A DNA stretch of 11,082 bases from a bacterium (GTDB taxonomy: Bacteria > Pseudomonadota > Gammaproteobacteria > Berkiellales > Berkiellaceae), in NCBI GenBank assembly GCA_009927065.1, contig RFNU01000154.1, forward strand, positions 1 to 11,082, written 5' to 3'. Both the position numbers and the translations under genes were made by a program. Under the pieces are notes generated by a model. That model searched no databases. It had not been told where the DNA came from and saw only the letters and a program-made list of their open reading frames with translations. This document shows positions 1 through 7,674 of the stretch, piece by piece. Numbering within the stretch: position 1 is the first letter of the stretch; each line of letters opens with the position of its first letter.

Positions 1-908
1 CTGATTTCTTTTTTCTTAGAATAATATAAAGCCATAAATGATCCTATCGCTATCATCATAGCACAAAGACTTTGTCCCATGGTCATTTCAAATAAGATAT
101 GATGCCAGTAAGCTTGATAATAAAGATAGAGGCTTACTAGGAGAAAAAAAATGATTCCCAATCTTTGTCTAGTTATGAGCGCAAAAAATGTAAGGCTAAT
201 CAGTAGAGTTTGCACTTTTACTGTTAAAACAAACCCTATATGAGCATCCGGTTGTCGCCATTGCTCTATGATTAAGCGTAGCAATCCATATCCAATCATA
301 AAGCTACTGCTCAATAATCCATCAAACTTATAACGCTTACTTATTGCTCTCAATAATATCCATAACAATAATCCTTCTCCAAAAGCTTCATAAAGTTGTG
401 AAGGATGTCGTGGTAGTAAAAGCTTATCTGTTTTTTCAAAAATAATTCCCCAGGGCTCGCCAGTAGGGCGCCCCCACAATTCACTATTAAGAAAATTACC
501 AATCCGACCAAAAAACAACCCTAGTGGCGTATAAAAAGCCGCTCGATCCGTTAACCGAATAAAAGCTATTTGAGAATGCGCGCTAAAAATAAATATTGCA
601 AGAACAACTCCCATCACTGCTCCGTGAAACGATAATCCTGACAGCGAAAAGAATGTTTCAAACAATAAATGCTGTGGCGTATAAAATGCAAGATAACCTA
701 ATTTAGCACCAATCATTGTTCCGATCAGCAATACAAGAATAAAGGAATCTAATTGCTTTTTCGATTTAAAGAGACATTGAAAAGAATGATCGCTTTCTAG
801 CAAAAAACAAACGATCCAAACGCCTGTAGCAAAACATAGCCCATACCAGTGTATACTTAATCCTGCAACTGTTATGGCAACAGGATCTAAATTAAAATGA
901 AAAAGCAT
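1..908 (-). CDS. lgt: Prolipoprotein diacylglyceryl transferase, 3' end cut by window edge
   Basis: Lgt is the inner-membrane enzyme that moves a diacylglyceryl group from phosphatidylglycerol to the lipobox cysteine of prolipoproteins, the first step of lipoprotein maturation. The reading frame is open for 302 codons to the left edge with no stop. Visible family signatures are IHWYG (Tyr22), SFHG (His95), the Lgt signature GRIGNFLNSELWGR (Arg135, Asn138, Glu143), RHPSQLYEA (167-175) and a late R-x3-E pair (Arg211, Glu215) followed by RQPD; these match the E. coli catalytic positions known from the family. The chosen ATG has an AAGGA eight bases upstream. Oddity: about 50 residues (224-275), largely hydrophobic, separate RQPD from the final TMGQ helix, where E. 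coli has only about ten, so the protein is already longer than the usual ~290 residues. It is divergent from leuS. Confidence 0.93.
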   Translation of the reverse strand, partial: MLFHFNLDPVAITVAGLSIHWYGLCFATGVWIVCFLLESDHSFQCLFKSKKQLDSFILVLLIGTMIGAKLGYLAFYTPQHLLFETFFSLSGLSFHGAVMGVVLAIFIFSAHSQIAFIRLTDRAAFYTPLGLFFGRIGNFLNSELWGRPTGEPWGIIFEKTDKLLLPRHPSQLYEAFGEGLLLWILLRAISKRYKFDGLLSSSFMIGYGLLRLIIEQWRQPDAHIGFVLTVKVQTLLISLTFFALITRQRLGIIFFLLVSLYLYYQAYWHHILFEMTMGQSLCAMMIAIGSFMALYYSKKKEI

Positions 909-937
909 ATGAGCATCCTTTTCTTGATAATTTTATT

Positions 938-965
938 TTTATAACACAGCCTATCCTAAAACCAA
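938..965 (-). promoter_or_regulatory. Candidate sigma-70 promoter for lgt
   Basis: On the minus strand an extended -10 box (TGT then TATAAA at 938-943) lies 16 bases from a weak -35 box TTGGTT (960-965). It would start transcription roughly 20-25 bases before the lgt ATG. Matched by eye only. Confidence 0.42.
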
Positions 966-997
966 TAACTTGCCAAGTTGACACCGCGACAGGCCTC

Positions 998-1026
998 TTG
1001 GTTTTTATTTTCAATCTATGTAATAT
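998..1026 (+). promoter_or_regulatory. Possible sigma-70 promoter for leuS-lptE-holA
   Basis: TTGGTT (998-1003), a 17-base spacer and TAATAT (1021-1026) form a weak but correctly spaced sigma-70 pattern in the 206-bp lgt/leuS divergent region, about 90 bases ahead of leuS. A perfect TTGACA at 978-983 has no good -10 at normal spacing. The rest of 909-1114 is AT-rich and shows no gene. Confidence 0.25.
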
Positions 1027-1114
1027 ATTTCAATAAGTTGTATTTTTTTATTCTTTTTACAACACTTGATTAGCATAGATTCTTATACGAAAATAGGTTA
1101 TTCTAATCTTCTTT

Positions 1115-3577
1115 ATGACTAAGTTACTCTCTCCCATGTCAGTGATAATCCAACAAGAACTCGAAGTGCAAGCTCAATGGGCAAAGGCAAAAGCCTTTCG
1201 TACTGATTTATCCTCAACTAAAGAAAAATATTATTGTTTAGCGATGTTTCCTTATCCTTCAGGGCGCATCCATATGGGACATGTTCGCAACTATACAATT
1301 ACTGATGTCATCACACGTTTAAAAATGATGGAAGGAGCAAATGTTTTTTGCCCAATGGGTTGGGATGCTTTTGGTTTACCTGCTGAAAATGCAGCTTTAA
1401 ACAATCATGTTCACCCTTTAGTATGGACCAAAAAGAATATTGAAGAAATGAAAGCCCCTCTTTCACGCTTAGGATTTGCATTTGATTGGGATAGAGAGCT
1501 GAGCACATGTGATGCTAGCTATTATAAACATGAACAATGGCTTTTTTTACAAATGTATAAAAAAGGTTTAGCATATAGAAAAGACTCTGTTGTCAATTGG
1601 GACCCTATTGATCAAACAGTACTTGCTAATGAACAAGTTATTGATGGACGTGGCTGGCGTTCAGGCGCGTTAGTTGAACGGAAAAACATTCCTCAATGGT
1701 TTTTTAAAATTACAGCATATGCTGATGAACTTTTAGAAAGTTTAGATCAACTTGAACACTGGCCAGCTCAAGTCAAAACGATGCAACGTAACTGGATTGG
1801 CCGATCTTCTGGGTTATTAATTACATTCAATGTTGAAGGTGGGCACGACGATCTTTCGGTTTATACTACACGGCCAGATACCATTTATGGAGTTAGCTTT
1901 CTAGCGATTGCAGGCGATCACCCTCTCGTTGAGTCTTTACTTGAAAAAAATAAAAGTCTTAAAGAAAAAGTGGCTGCACTTAAAGTCGGTTCAAATAAAG
2001 AAGCTGACATGATGACCATGGAAAAACATGGTATTGACTCAGGTCTCTTAGCAATTCACCCATTAACGCAAAAACATATACCGATTTGGATTGCAAACTA
2101 TGTTTTATATGAATACGGTACCGGTGTCGTCATGGGGGTCCCCGCGCACGATGAGCGAGACTATGAATTTGCGAAATCCTATCAATTACCTATCATTCAA
2201 GTTGTTGAGAATAAAGAAATAGAAACCGCTCTCCCTTATACCCAAACAACTGGCTCTCTCTGCAATAGTATGGAATTCAATGGATTAGAGATTAATGCCG
2301 GCCAACAAGCGATTATTGATAAACTTTCTTCCTTAGGGTCGGGGAAAGCGATGCAACAATATCGCTTACGTGATTGGGGCGTTTCTCGTCAACGTTATTG
2401 GGGATCGCCTATTCCTATCATTTACTGCGATCATTGTGGTACCGTTCCTGTTCCAGAAAAAGATCTCCCCGTTATCTTGCCCTTAGACTTAGCTGTGCAA
2501 GACGGCAAAACATTAGCAAATACAGCATCGTTTATTAACACGTCTTGCCCTCAGTGTCATCGCCCCGCAACTCGTGAAACTGATACTTTTGATACTTTTA
2601 TGGAGTCCTCTTGGTATTACGCACGATTTTTATCGCCAGATGATAATAACAACCTTGTTTCCAAAGATCTTGCAAAAAAATGGTTGCCTGTTGATCAATA
2701 TATTGGCGGTATTGAGCATGCTATCTTACATCTTCTTTATGCACGATTCATTCATAAAGTATTAAGAGATTTAGAGTTTGTTGAGTGTGATGAGCCGTTT
2801 CAAGCTTTATTTACTCAAGGCATGGTCTTAAAAGATGGGGCTAAAATGTCCAAGTCTAAAGGTAATGTTGTGGATCCTCATGAGTACATTGAGCGGTATG
2901 GCGCTGATACTGTACGCCTTTTTATGATGTTTGCAGCACCCAGTGATCAATCCTTAGAATGGTCAGATCAAGGTGTAGAAGGTGCTTCTCGATTTTTAAA
3001 ACGCCTCAATACTTTTATAACAAAATTGCCTCAATATAAAAGCCCTGTTTTAGTAGAACAACTCACAACTCGTGAGCAAAAAGAATTACGTCGCTTAATT
3101 CATCAAACTCTTGTTAAAGTTGTTGATGATTATCAACGTCGTTTTGCTTTTAATTCAGCGATTGCAAGTTTAATGAGTTTATTAAATGCTTTGTCTTCCT
3201 TTGATCTAAAAAATAAGATTGACCACGATCTGATCCTTGAGGGCGCGTGGGTTTTGATTCATTTATTACAACCTGTTGTGCCTCATTGCACGCAAAAACA
3301 TTTTGAACATTTATCAGGATCAAACGATCTGTTAATGAAACAACCATGGCCTCAAGTTGATGAGCAAGCTTTAATTCGTGATGAAATCACGATGACAGTA
3401 CAAATCAATGGCAAGTTAAGAGGACAAATTAATCTATCAATTGATGCATTGGAAGAAGCTATTATGCATCAATTAACCCTGCATCCTCATATTTCACGTT
3501 TTTTGGAAAATAAGACTATTATAAAAACTATAATTGTTCCTAATAAACTTATTAATTTAGTGATCAAGGATAAATAA
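1115..3577 (+). CDS. leuS: Leucyl-tRNA synthetase
   Basis: Cytoplasmic class I aminoacyl-tRNA synthetase that charges tRNA-Leu and hydrolyses mischarged products. The 820 residues carry the HIGH-type motif HMGH at 53-56, the CP1 editing domain with the threonine-rich TTRPDT at 251-256 and the AHDERD aspartate region, RDWGVSRQRYWG, ETDTFDTFMESSWYYARF, and the KMSKS loop at 577-581 followed by the anticodon-binding helices. Two Cys pairs (438/441 and 478/481) look like a zinc knuckle. It is about 40 residues shorter than E. coli LeuS, largely because the leucine-specific insertion just before KMSKS is replaced by a short loop. No Shine-Dalgarno is obvious at the first ATG; the ATG at codon 8 (1136) is equally compatible with the family. 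It is first in an operon with lptE, whose frame follows directly. Confidence 0.98.
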   Translation: MTKLLSPMSVIIQQELEVQAQWAKAKAFRTDLSSTKEKYYCLAMFPYPSGRIHMGHVRNYTITDVITRLKMMEGANVFCPMGWDAFGLPAENAALNNHVHPLVWTKKNIEEMKAPLSRLGFAFDWDRELSTCDASYYKHEQWLFLQMYKKGLAYRKDSVVNWDPIDQTVLANEQVIDGRGWRSGALVERKNIPQWFFKITAYADELLESLDQLEHWPAQVKTMQRNWIGRSSGLLITFNVEGGHDDLSVYTTRPDTIYGVSFLAIAGDHPLVESLLEKNKSLKEKVAALKVGSNKEADMMTMEKHGIDSGLLAIHPLTQKHIPIWIANYVLYEYGTGVVMGVPAHDERDYEFAKSYQLPIIQVVENKEIETALPYTQTTGSLCNSMEFNGLEINAGQQAIIDKLSSLGSGKAMQQYRLRDWGVSRQRYWGSPIPIIYCDHCGTVPVPEKDLPVILPLDLAVQDGKTLANTASFINTSCPQCHRPATRETDTFDTFMESSWYYARFLSPDDNNNLVSKDLAKKWLPVDQYIGGIEHAILHLLYARFIHKVLRDLEFVECDEPFQALFTQGMVLKDGAKMSKSKGNVVDPHEYIERYGADTVRLFMMFAAPSDQSLEWSDQGVEGASRFLKRLNTFITKLPQYKSPVLVEQLTTREQKELRRLIHQTLVKVVDDYQRRFAFNSAIASLMSLLNALSSFDLKNKIDHDLILEGAWVLIHLLQPVVPHCTQKHFEHLSGSNDLLMKQPWPQVDEQALIRDEITMTVQINGKLRGQINLSIDALEEAIMHQLTLHPHISRFLENKTIIKTIIVPNKLINLVIKDK
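3566..3570 (+). promoter_or_regulatory. Ribosome binding site of lptE inside leuS
   Basis: AAGGA sits ten bases before the lptE ATG, inside the last codons of leuS. It supports ATG 3581 as the start and translational coupling. Confidence 0.55.
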
Positions 3578-3580
3578 ATT

Positions 3581-4087
3581 ATGATTTACTCTTTTTTGTT
3601 CAGCACGTTGCTTTTTTTAAGTGGATGTATCGCCGTAAACGAGCCATTGATTTTTGAAAATAAAAATCAGCCTATTTATGTTCAAGGATCGGAGCTAGCT
3701 CATGCTGATTTTGAGCAATTAAAAGCAACATTATATTCCAATGGAATTGTTATGACGGATCAGCATAACTTTGATGGATATAAATTAGTGATTAACTCAC
3801 TCTCTCACCAATCAAGAGATTTATATGATGATCCTTCAACCCACAATCTCTATCTGACTGTAACATCTTATCTTGATGCAACGTTGTACAATCGTCAAAC
3901 TAATGAAGCCTTATGGTCTGAGGAATTTAAAACTTATCATAGTTTTAAACCTAATGTTCATTTCTACAGTGATCAAGAATGGGCTAGAGCAGAACTTATT
4001 TGGAAGCAACAACGCATTCTTTTCAATCAACTTTCTGATAAGCTTATTAACACATGCAAAAAAGAACTTGTTCATTCTGGGACTTAA
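3581..4087 (+). CDS. lptE: LPS-assembly lipoprotein LptE
   Basis: LptE is the outer-membrane lipoprotein that plugs the LptD barrel and helps insert lipopolysaccharide into the outer leaflet. Evidence is a short hydrophobic signal ending in a lipobox LSGC with Cys16 as the lipidation site, about 168 residues in total (within the usual 160-195), and the conserved slot between leuS and holA. The body, with a 'LVINSLSHQSR' strand-like segment and alternating polar/hydrophobic strands, fits the LptE alpha/beta fold, but the primary sequence is poorly conserved in this family, so the name leans on context. The gene is in the same frame as leuS, separated only by the leuS stop and one codon. The signal peptide lacks the usual positively charged n-region. 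The 3' end overlaps holA by 34 bases. Lgt, encoded nearby, would be its modifying enzyme. Confidence 0.85.
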   Translation: MIYSFLFSTLLFLSGCIAVNEPLIFENKNQPIYVQGSELAHADFEQLKATLYSNGIVMTDQHNFDGYKLVINSLSHQSRDLYDDPSTHNLYLTVTSYLDATLYNRQTNEALWSEEFKTYHSFKPNVHFYSDQEWARAELIWKQQRILFNQLSDKLINTCKKELVHSGT

Positions 4088-4890
4088 TAATCTCTAACTC
4101 TTGGCCAAAAGTACAAATTATTTATAATGCTCCTGATCACCTTACTGAAATAGTAAGGTTTTATGTGGCTAATCAAGATTTATCTTTTGAGCTTTATAGC
4201 AATACCCAATTGCGTGACTTAAACGATCGATTAATACATATAGATTTGTTTGATAGCCCTAAACTTATCATATTGAACGGTGTTTTTACAAACCCGCAGA
4301 TAGAGTCTCTTAGTAAAATTAGACAATGTCTTTCTGATCATGATTCTTTATGGATCATCACTTCAACTAAAAAACTTTCTCTTCCCTGGCCTAGTTTATC
4401 TTATACTCAACCTTCGATCACAGAATTGCAAACTCTTCTTGATATATCTCAAGATCAAGCAGGAAGTTTATATGAGTTAGCCGATCGTGGCGATCCTTTA
4501 AGTATTTTACAATTATTACAACAACATCGTTTAGGACTATCTTTAACACAAAGTGCAAGTAGTCCTATTGAGGGTTCTTGCTGGGATCTCTTCATCAAGC
4601 TCATGCAGCAAGAACACAATGTTGACCTGTCTCTTGAACAACTGACTCAGCTTTCGTTTGCTTTTGAAATGTTTCATCAAGCTTGCTCTCTCAACACTTT
4701 TTCAGATAATTTTTATTTTCCAATGCCACTAAAAAAACATTTAGTTGAACCTAAAATCAGAAGGTTTATTGATCAAGATTTATTAGAATGTTATTTGAAA
4801 ATGTTAGAAAGCATATTAAATGGCGATAAAATTACCGCACAATATTTTACTCGTCTTTGGATAAAAAGTTTTGCGCAACAAGTTCATTAA
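4054..4890 (+). CDS. holA: DNA polymerase III delta subunit (short form)
   Basis: Delta is the clamp-loader subunit that opens the beta sliding clamp. The call rests on position after leuS-lptE and on family-like segments: VQIIYNAPDHLTE near residue 20 (equivalent to the first YLLxGxExxL strand), LIILNG around 72, WIITSTKK around 100, the LYELADRGDP helix and the C-terminal helical domain. At 278 residues it is well below the E. coli length of 343: the N-terminal lead-in is almost missing and loops are trimmed. ATG 4054, within lptE, is the only canonical start upstream of the conserved region, and it has no clear Shine-Dalgarno. The last 14 or so codons lie antisense to the end of mrdA. Identification is good, but whether both ends are ancestral is uncertain. 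Confidence 0.85.
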   Translation: MQKRTCSFWDLIISNSWPKVQIIYNAPDHLTEIVRFYVANQDLSFELYSNTQLRDLNDRLIHIDLFDSPKLIILNGVFTNPQIESLSKIRQCLSDHDSLWIITSTKKLSLPWPSLSYTQPSITELQTLLDISQDQAGSLYELADRGDPLSILQLLQQHRLGLSLTQSASSPIEGSCWDLFIKLMQQEHNVDLSLEQLTQLSFAFEMFHQACSLNTFSDNFYFPMPLKKHLVEPKIRRFIDQDLLECYLKMLESILNGDKITAQYFTRLWIKSFAQQVH

Positions 4891-6586
4891 AAAATGCTCC
4901 TGCAATATCCGTTGCACAGTTCTGATGCTCAACCACAACTGCTAACGCTATAGTAGGATTTTTTTTAGGTGCAAACGCCATAAAAAGTGAATGATCTAAA
5001 TGAGTTTGAAGATCTAACTGCGCTTTTTGATGAGAAACAACCTGGGCTGTCCCTGTTTTCCCAATAATCGGAAGATTGAACTTGGCTAAACGTCGATGAG
5101 CTGTGCCATGTGTGCTTGTAATCACTGCATCCATAGCCTCATGAATAACATTCCAATATTGCACTGAGCCAAAATAATCTTCGTGTGATTGTGTTGCTTG
5201 ATTTAAAATCAATGAGGGAAGAGGGGTTGTACCTTTACTAGCCAACAGTGCTGCTGCATAAGAAAGATGAAGGGGAGTTGAACTAAAATAACCTTGCCCT
5301 ATAGCGGTTAAAACACTTTCTCCTGGGTACCAGCTCTCTTTGAAATATGTCATTTTCCATTGCTTAGATGGCAAAATACCCGTCTTTTGACTAATAGGTA
5401 AATTAAAGTCTTTGCCAAAACCAAACCGTGCAAACCAATCAGACATCACATCAATACCTAACTGATCGCCTAAAGAATAAAAGAATGTATCACAACTTTG
5501 TGCAATCGCTTTTTTGAGATTCACTTCACCGTGGCCGTGCTTTTTCCAATCATGAAATCGTTGCGGATAACCTTTGAGTTGATAATAACCAGGATCAACG
5601 AGTGTTGTTTGAGTTGTAATAAGTCCTTCTTCTAAAGCTGCCAAACCTAAAATTGGTTTAACTAATGATGCTGGCGGATAAAGTCCATTCAATGCCCTAA
5701 AAAATAGAGGTAACCGTGAGTCTTGATTGTAAATTAAAGGTTGAGATCGCACCAGCTCTGGATTGTAGGAAGGATATGAGACTGCCACTAAAATTTCCCC
5801 GCTCCTTGGGTCGAGAGCTACTATTGATCCAACAACATTAAAAGATTCAAGGATTTTATAGGCTATAGCCTGTAACTGAATATCAAGAGTAAGATGAATA
5901 TCATCTCCAGGCTCCGATGGTTTCAATTCCGTTGATTGAACAATCAATTGTCGAGCAGTTTTATCAACAGCAATCACCTTAGGTTTGCCTCGTAACTGAT
6001 GATCACAGGCTTTCTCAATGCCCGTGATGGCACGTTCAGCAGATGGGTGCTCATGATTAAATCGAAGAACTTTTTGTGGTTGCGTATACCCAATAATATG
6101 AGCACAGATATTATAATAAGGATATGTTCTAATCGATCGATTTTTAAGAGTTAAAAAAGGTCTATCGTAAACCATATAACTAATGGATCCTAATTGCTGC
6201 TCAGATAAATCAGTAAGCAACAAGAGGGGTTCAAAAGACGGTTGTTGTTCTAAACGATAAGCTGCTGTTTTAAGCAATGGATCATCAATAACTGAAGAAA
6301 GGTCTTTGATAGCTAAATTTAACTGCTTTTTATTACCTTTGTAAAAATACAGATCCCAACAATGTTCATTCTGAACCAAGGGGATGTTTTTTCTATCAAA
6401 AATAATCCCTCTAGGAGCCGGTTCATATAAATAAGCAACAATATTTTTTTTTGCTTTCTCAGCGTAACGCGATCCTTCTATCAATTGCAAATAGGCTAAT
6501 CTCGTAATGAGAACGCAAGCTAATAGGCTGTAACAAAAAATCACAAAATAGATGCGACCTGGTGATATCCGTTCTAAATATTTCAT
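4847..6586 (-). CDS. mrdA: Penicillin-binding protein 2 (peptidoglycan transpeptidase)
   Basis: PBP2 is the class B transpeptidase of the elongasome, anchored in the inner membrane and crosslinking lateral-wall peptidoglycan with RodA. Counting from ATG 6586 (579 residues), there is one membrane anchor at about 11-31, the pedestal/dimerisation domain beginning with APRGIIFDR, and the transpeptidase domain with S307-L-V-K310 (SxxK), S-C-D at 364-366 (the SxN equivalent, SxD as is normal in PBP2) and K-T-G at 510-512. The usual GSTVK around the nucleophile reads ASLVK here. A TTG one codon upstream (6589) could also start the protein; I prefer the ATG, which shares one base with the rlmH stop (TGATG), so translation is coupled. 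It is shorter than E. coli PBP2 (633). rodA, the normal next gene, is absent, and the 3' end overlaps holA tail-to-tail. Confidence 0.96.
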   Translation of the reverse strand: MKYLERISPGRIYFVIFCYSLLACVLITRLAYLQLIEGSRYAEKAKKNIVAYLYEPAPRGIIFDRKNIPLVQNEHCWDLYFYKGNKKQLNLAIKDLSSVIDDPLLKTAAYRLEQQPSFEPLLLLTDLSEQQLGSISYMVYDRPFLTLKNRSIRTYPYYNICAHIIGYTQPQKVLRFNHEHPSAERAITGIEKACDHQLRGKPKVIAVDKTARQLIVQSTELKPSEPGDDIHLTLDIQLQAIAYKILESFNVVGSIVALDPRSGEILVAVSYPSYNPELVRSQPLIYNQDSRLPLFFRALNGLYPPASLVKPILGLAALEEGLITTQTTLVDPGYYQLKGYPQRFHDWKKHGHGEVNLKKAIAQSCDTFFYSLGDQLGIDVMSDWFARFGFGKDFNLPISQKTGILPSKQWKMTYFKESWYPGESVLTAIGQGYFSSTPLHLSYAAALLASKGTTPLPSLILNQATQSHEDYFGSVQYWNVIHEAMDAVITSTHGTAHRRLAKFNLPIIGKTGTAQVVSHQKAQLDLQTHLDHSLFMAFAPKKNPTIALAVVVEHQNCATDIAGAFFNELVAQNFLSKDE

Positions 6587-7047
6587 CAAGCTATATGATA
6601 AGGTAGTCCCTTTAGGATAGTAAAAGCACGAAATAATTGCTCTGTCACTAACAGTTGTGCAAATTCATGCGTTAAGGTGAGATTGGACAAACTTAAACAA
6701 GAAGTCGCATGATCACGCCACAAAGGGCTCAGTCCATAAGATGGTCCAACCACAAAACACACATCTCGTTGCAATTCCCATTGAGCAACCAATTTTGACA
6801 ATTTATCTGATGTCATTAAAGACCCATTTTCATCAAAAACAACTAATGTTTTTTTAGAAAGTATTTTATGGTGTTGGAATTTTTCCCAATCAAGTTGCTT
6901 AGCCTGCTGAAGCTGGCTCAATCCCGATGGAGTGATGATTTTATGTTCTACATCAATCCAGTGGTTTAGTCGTTTTAAATACATAGCTAAACGATCTTCA
7001 AGCCAAGAAGCAGGCTTATGATCAAATGTTAAAAGAGTCCAACTCAT
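6586..7047 (-). CDS. rlmH: 23S rRNA (pseudouridine1915-N3)-methyltransferase
   Basis: RlmH is a small SPOUT methyltransferase that uses S-adenosylmethionine to methylate pseudouridine 1915 in helix 69 of 23S rRNA on assembled ribosomes. The 153 residues match the family length (155 in E. coli). The SAM-knot region reads FVVGPSYGLSP (about 98-108; family GGPEGLSP), followed by LTLTHEFAQLLVTEQLFRA and the terminal PYH that contacts substrate. The family's first Gly of the GG pair is replaced by Val, a mild variation. It starts six bases after the rsfS stop and ends in a one-base overlap with the mrdA ATG, so the three genes form one operon. No strong Shine-Dalgarno is visible. Confidence 0.95.
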   Translation of the reverse strand: MSWTLLTFDHKPASWLEDRLAMYLKRLNHWIDVEHKIITPSGLSQLQQAKQLDWEKFQHHKILSKKTLVVFDENGSLMTSDKLSKLVAQWELQRDVCFVVGPSYGLSPLWRDHATSCLSLSNLTLTHEFAQLLVTEQLFRAFTILKGLPYHIA

Positions 7048-7053
7048 GAATGC

Positions 7054-7398
7054 TTATATTTTAATTTCACGTGATGGTATATGTGTCACTGACCAAAGTT
7101 TTTCAAGATCATAAAATTGTCTTGTTTCTTCTTGCATGACGTGAACAACAGTAGGACCAAGATCAATTAAGACCCATTGGGATTCAGCATCTGATTCTAC
7201 ACGAATATTTTTAATCAAGCCGTCTTTTTTTAAATCTTCAACTAAATGATTTGCAAGAGATTGAACATGACGGGAAGAAGTTCCACTGGTAATGATCATG
7301 GTATCAAAGTGATCGCTTAACTGAGTAACATCAATAACGGCAGTTTGTTTGCCTTTCAAATCTTCAATTTTTGTTAAAATAATCGATTGTAATTCCAT
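7054..7398 (-). CDS. rsfS: Ribosomal silencing factor RsfS
   Basis: RsfS binds ribosomal protein uL14 on the 50S subunit and blocks joining with 30S, lowering translation under starvation. The 114-residue protein (E. coli 105) shows the family pattern: an ITSGTSSRHVQSLANHL helix (36-52), then ESDAESQWVLIDLGPTVVHVM (68-88) and a short FYDLEKLW tail. It is the first gene of the minus-strand operon rsfS-rlmH-mrdA. nadD, which usually lies directly upstream, is missing; instead there is a promoter-like sequence 30-60 bases upstream. Confidence 0.96.
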   Translation of the reverse strand: MELQSIILTKIEDLKGKQTAVIDVTQLSDHFDTMIITSGTSSRHVQSLANHLVEDLKKDGLIKNIRVESDAESQWVLIDLGPTVVHVMQEETRQFYDLEKLWSVTHIPSREIKI

Positions 7399-7674
7399 AG
7401 AAATAAAATATTTTCGCTTTAATTAGCAAATATCATACCATGTCTAACTATCAGTAAACAGTAGAAATTGTTGGAAATAAGGATAAAGTTTTTATTTCTC
7501 AATGCTAAAGATGCTTTTTTCTATTATTAACAAAACTAACCAGCGCATTCTCAACACCAAAGTTGTTATGAACGTACTAGTTAACTTTTCTTGAAATTGA
7601 GTGGATTGTGCGCTTCATCTCAACAAATTTTCATATTAGGATTGATTTATTGATGATAAGATAGAATTCGTGTT
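7399..7674. other. Intergenic region between the two-gene cassette and rsfS
   Basis: This stretch has no convincing gene and no clear terminator for the upstream cassette. It carries the rsfS promoter candidate near its left end. Two loosely similar segments, around 7543-7555 and 7610-7625, both run GCGC...TCTCAACA, a possible degenerate direct repeat. It occupies the place where nadD would be expected. Confidence 0.4.
7432..7458 (-). promoter_or_regulatory. Candidate extended -10 promoter for rsfS-rlmH-mrdA
   Basis: On the minus strand, TGG precedes TATGAT (7432-7437), an extended -10 box, with a weak TTTACT (7453-7458) 15 bases upstream. Transcription would start about 25 bases before the rsfS ATG. 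Confidence 0.45.

Noticed and set aside
978..983. Perfect TTGACA as the leuS -35 box
   Set aside because: No acceptable -10 box lies 16-18 bases downstream; the nearest AT-rich hexamer is about 20 bases away.
972..1010. CCAAG...CTTGG hairpin followed by T-rich sequence as a terminator
   Set aside because: The loop is about 19 bases with a five-base stem, and no plus-strand gene ends upstream.
3873..4097. Second reading frame inside lptE as a gene or frameshift
   Set aside because: It is a shadow of lptE; the lptE frame is intact with a lipobox and normal length.
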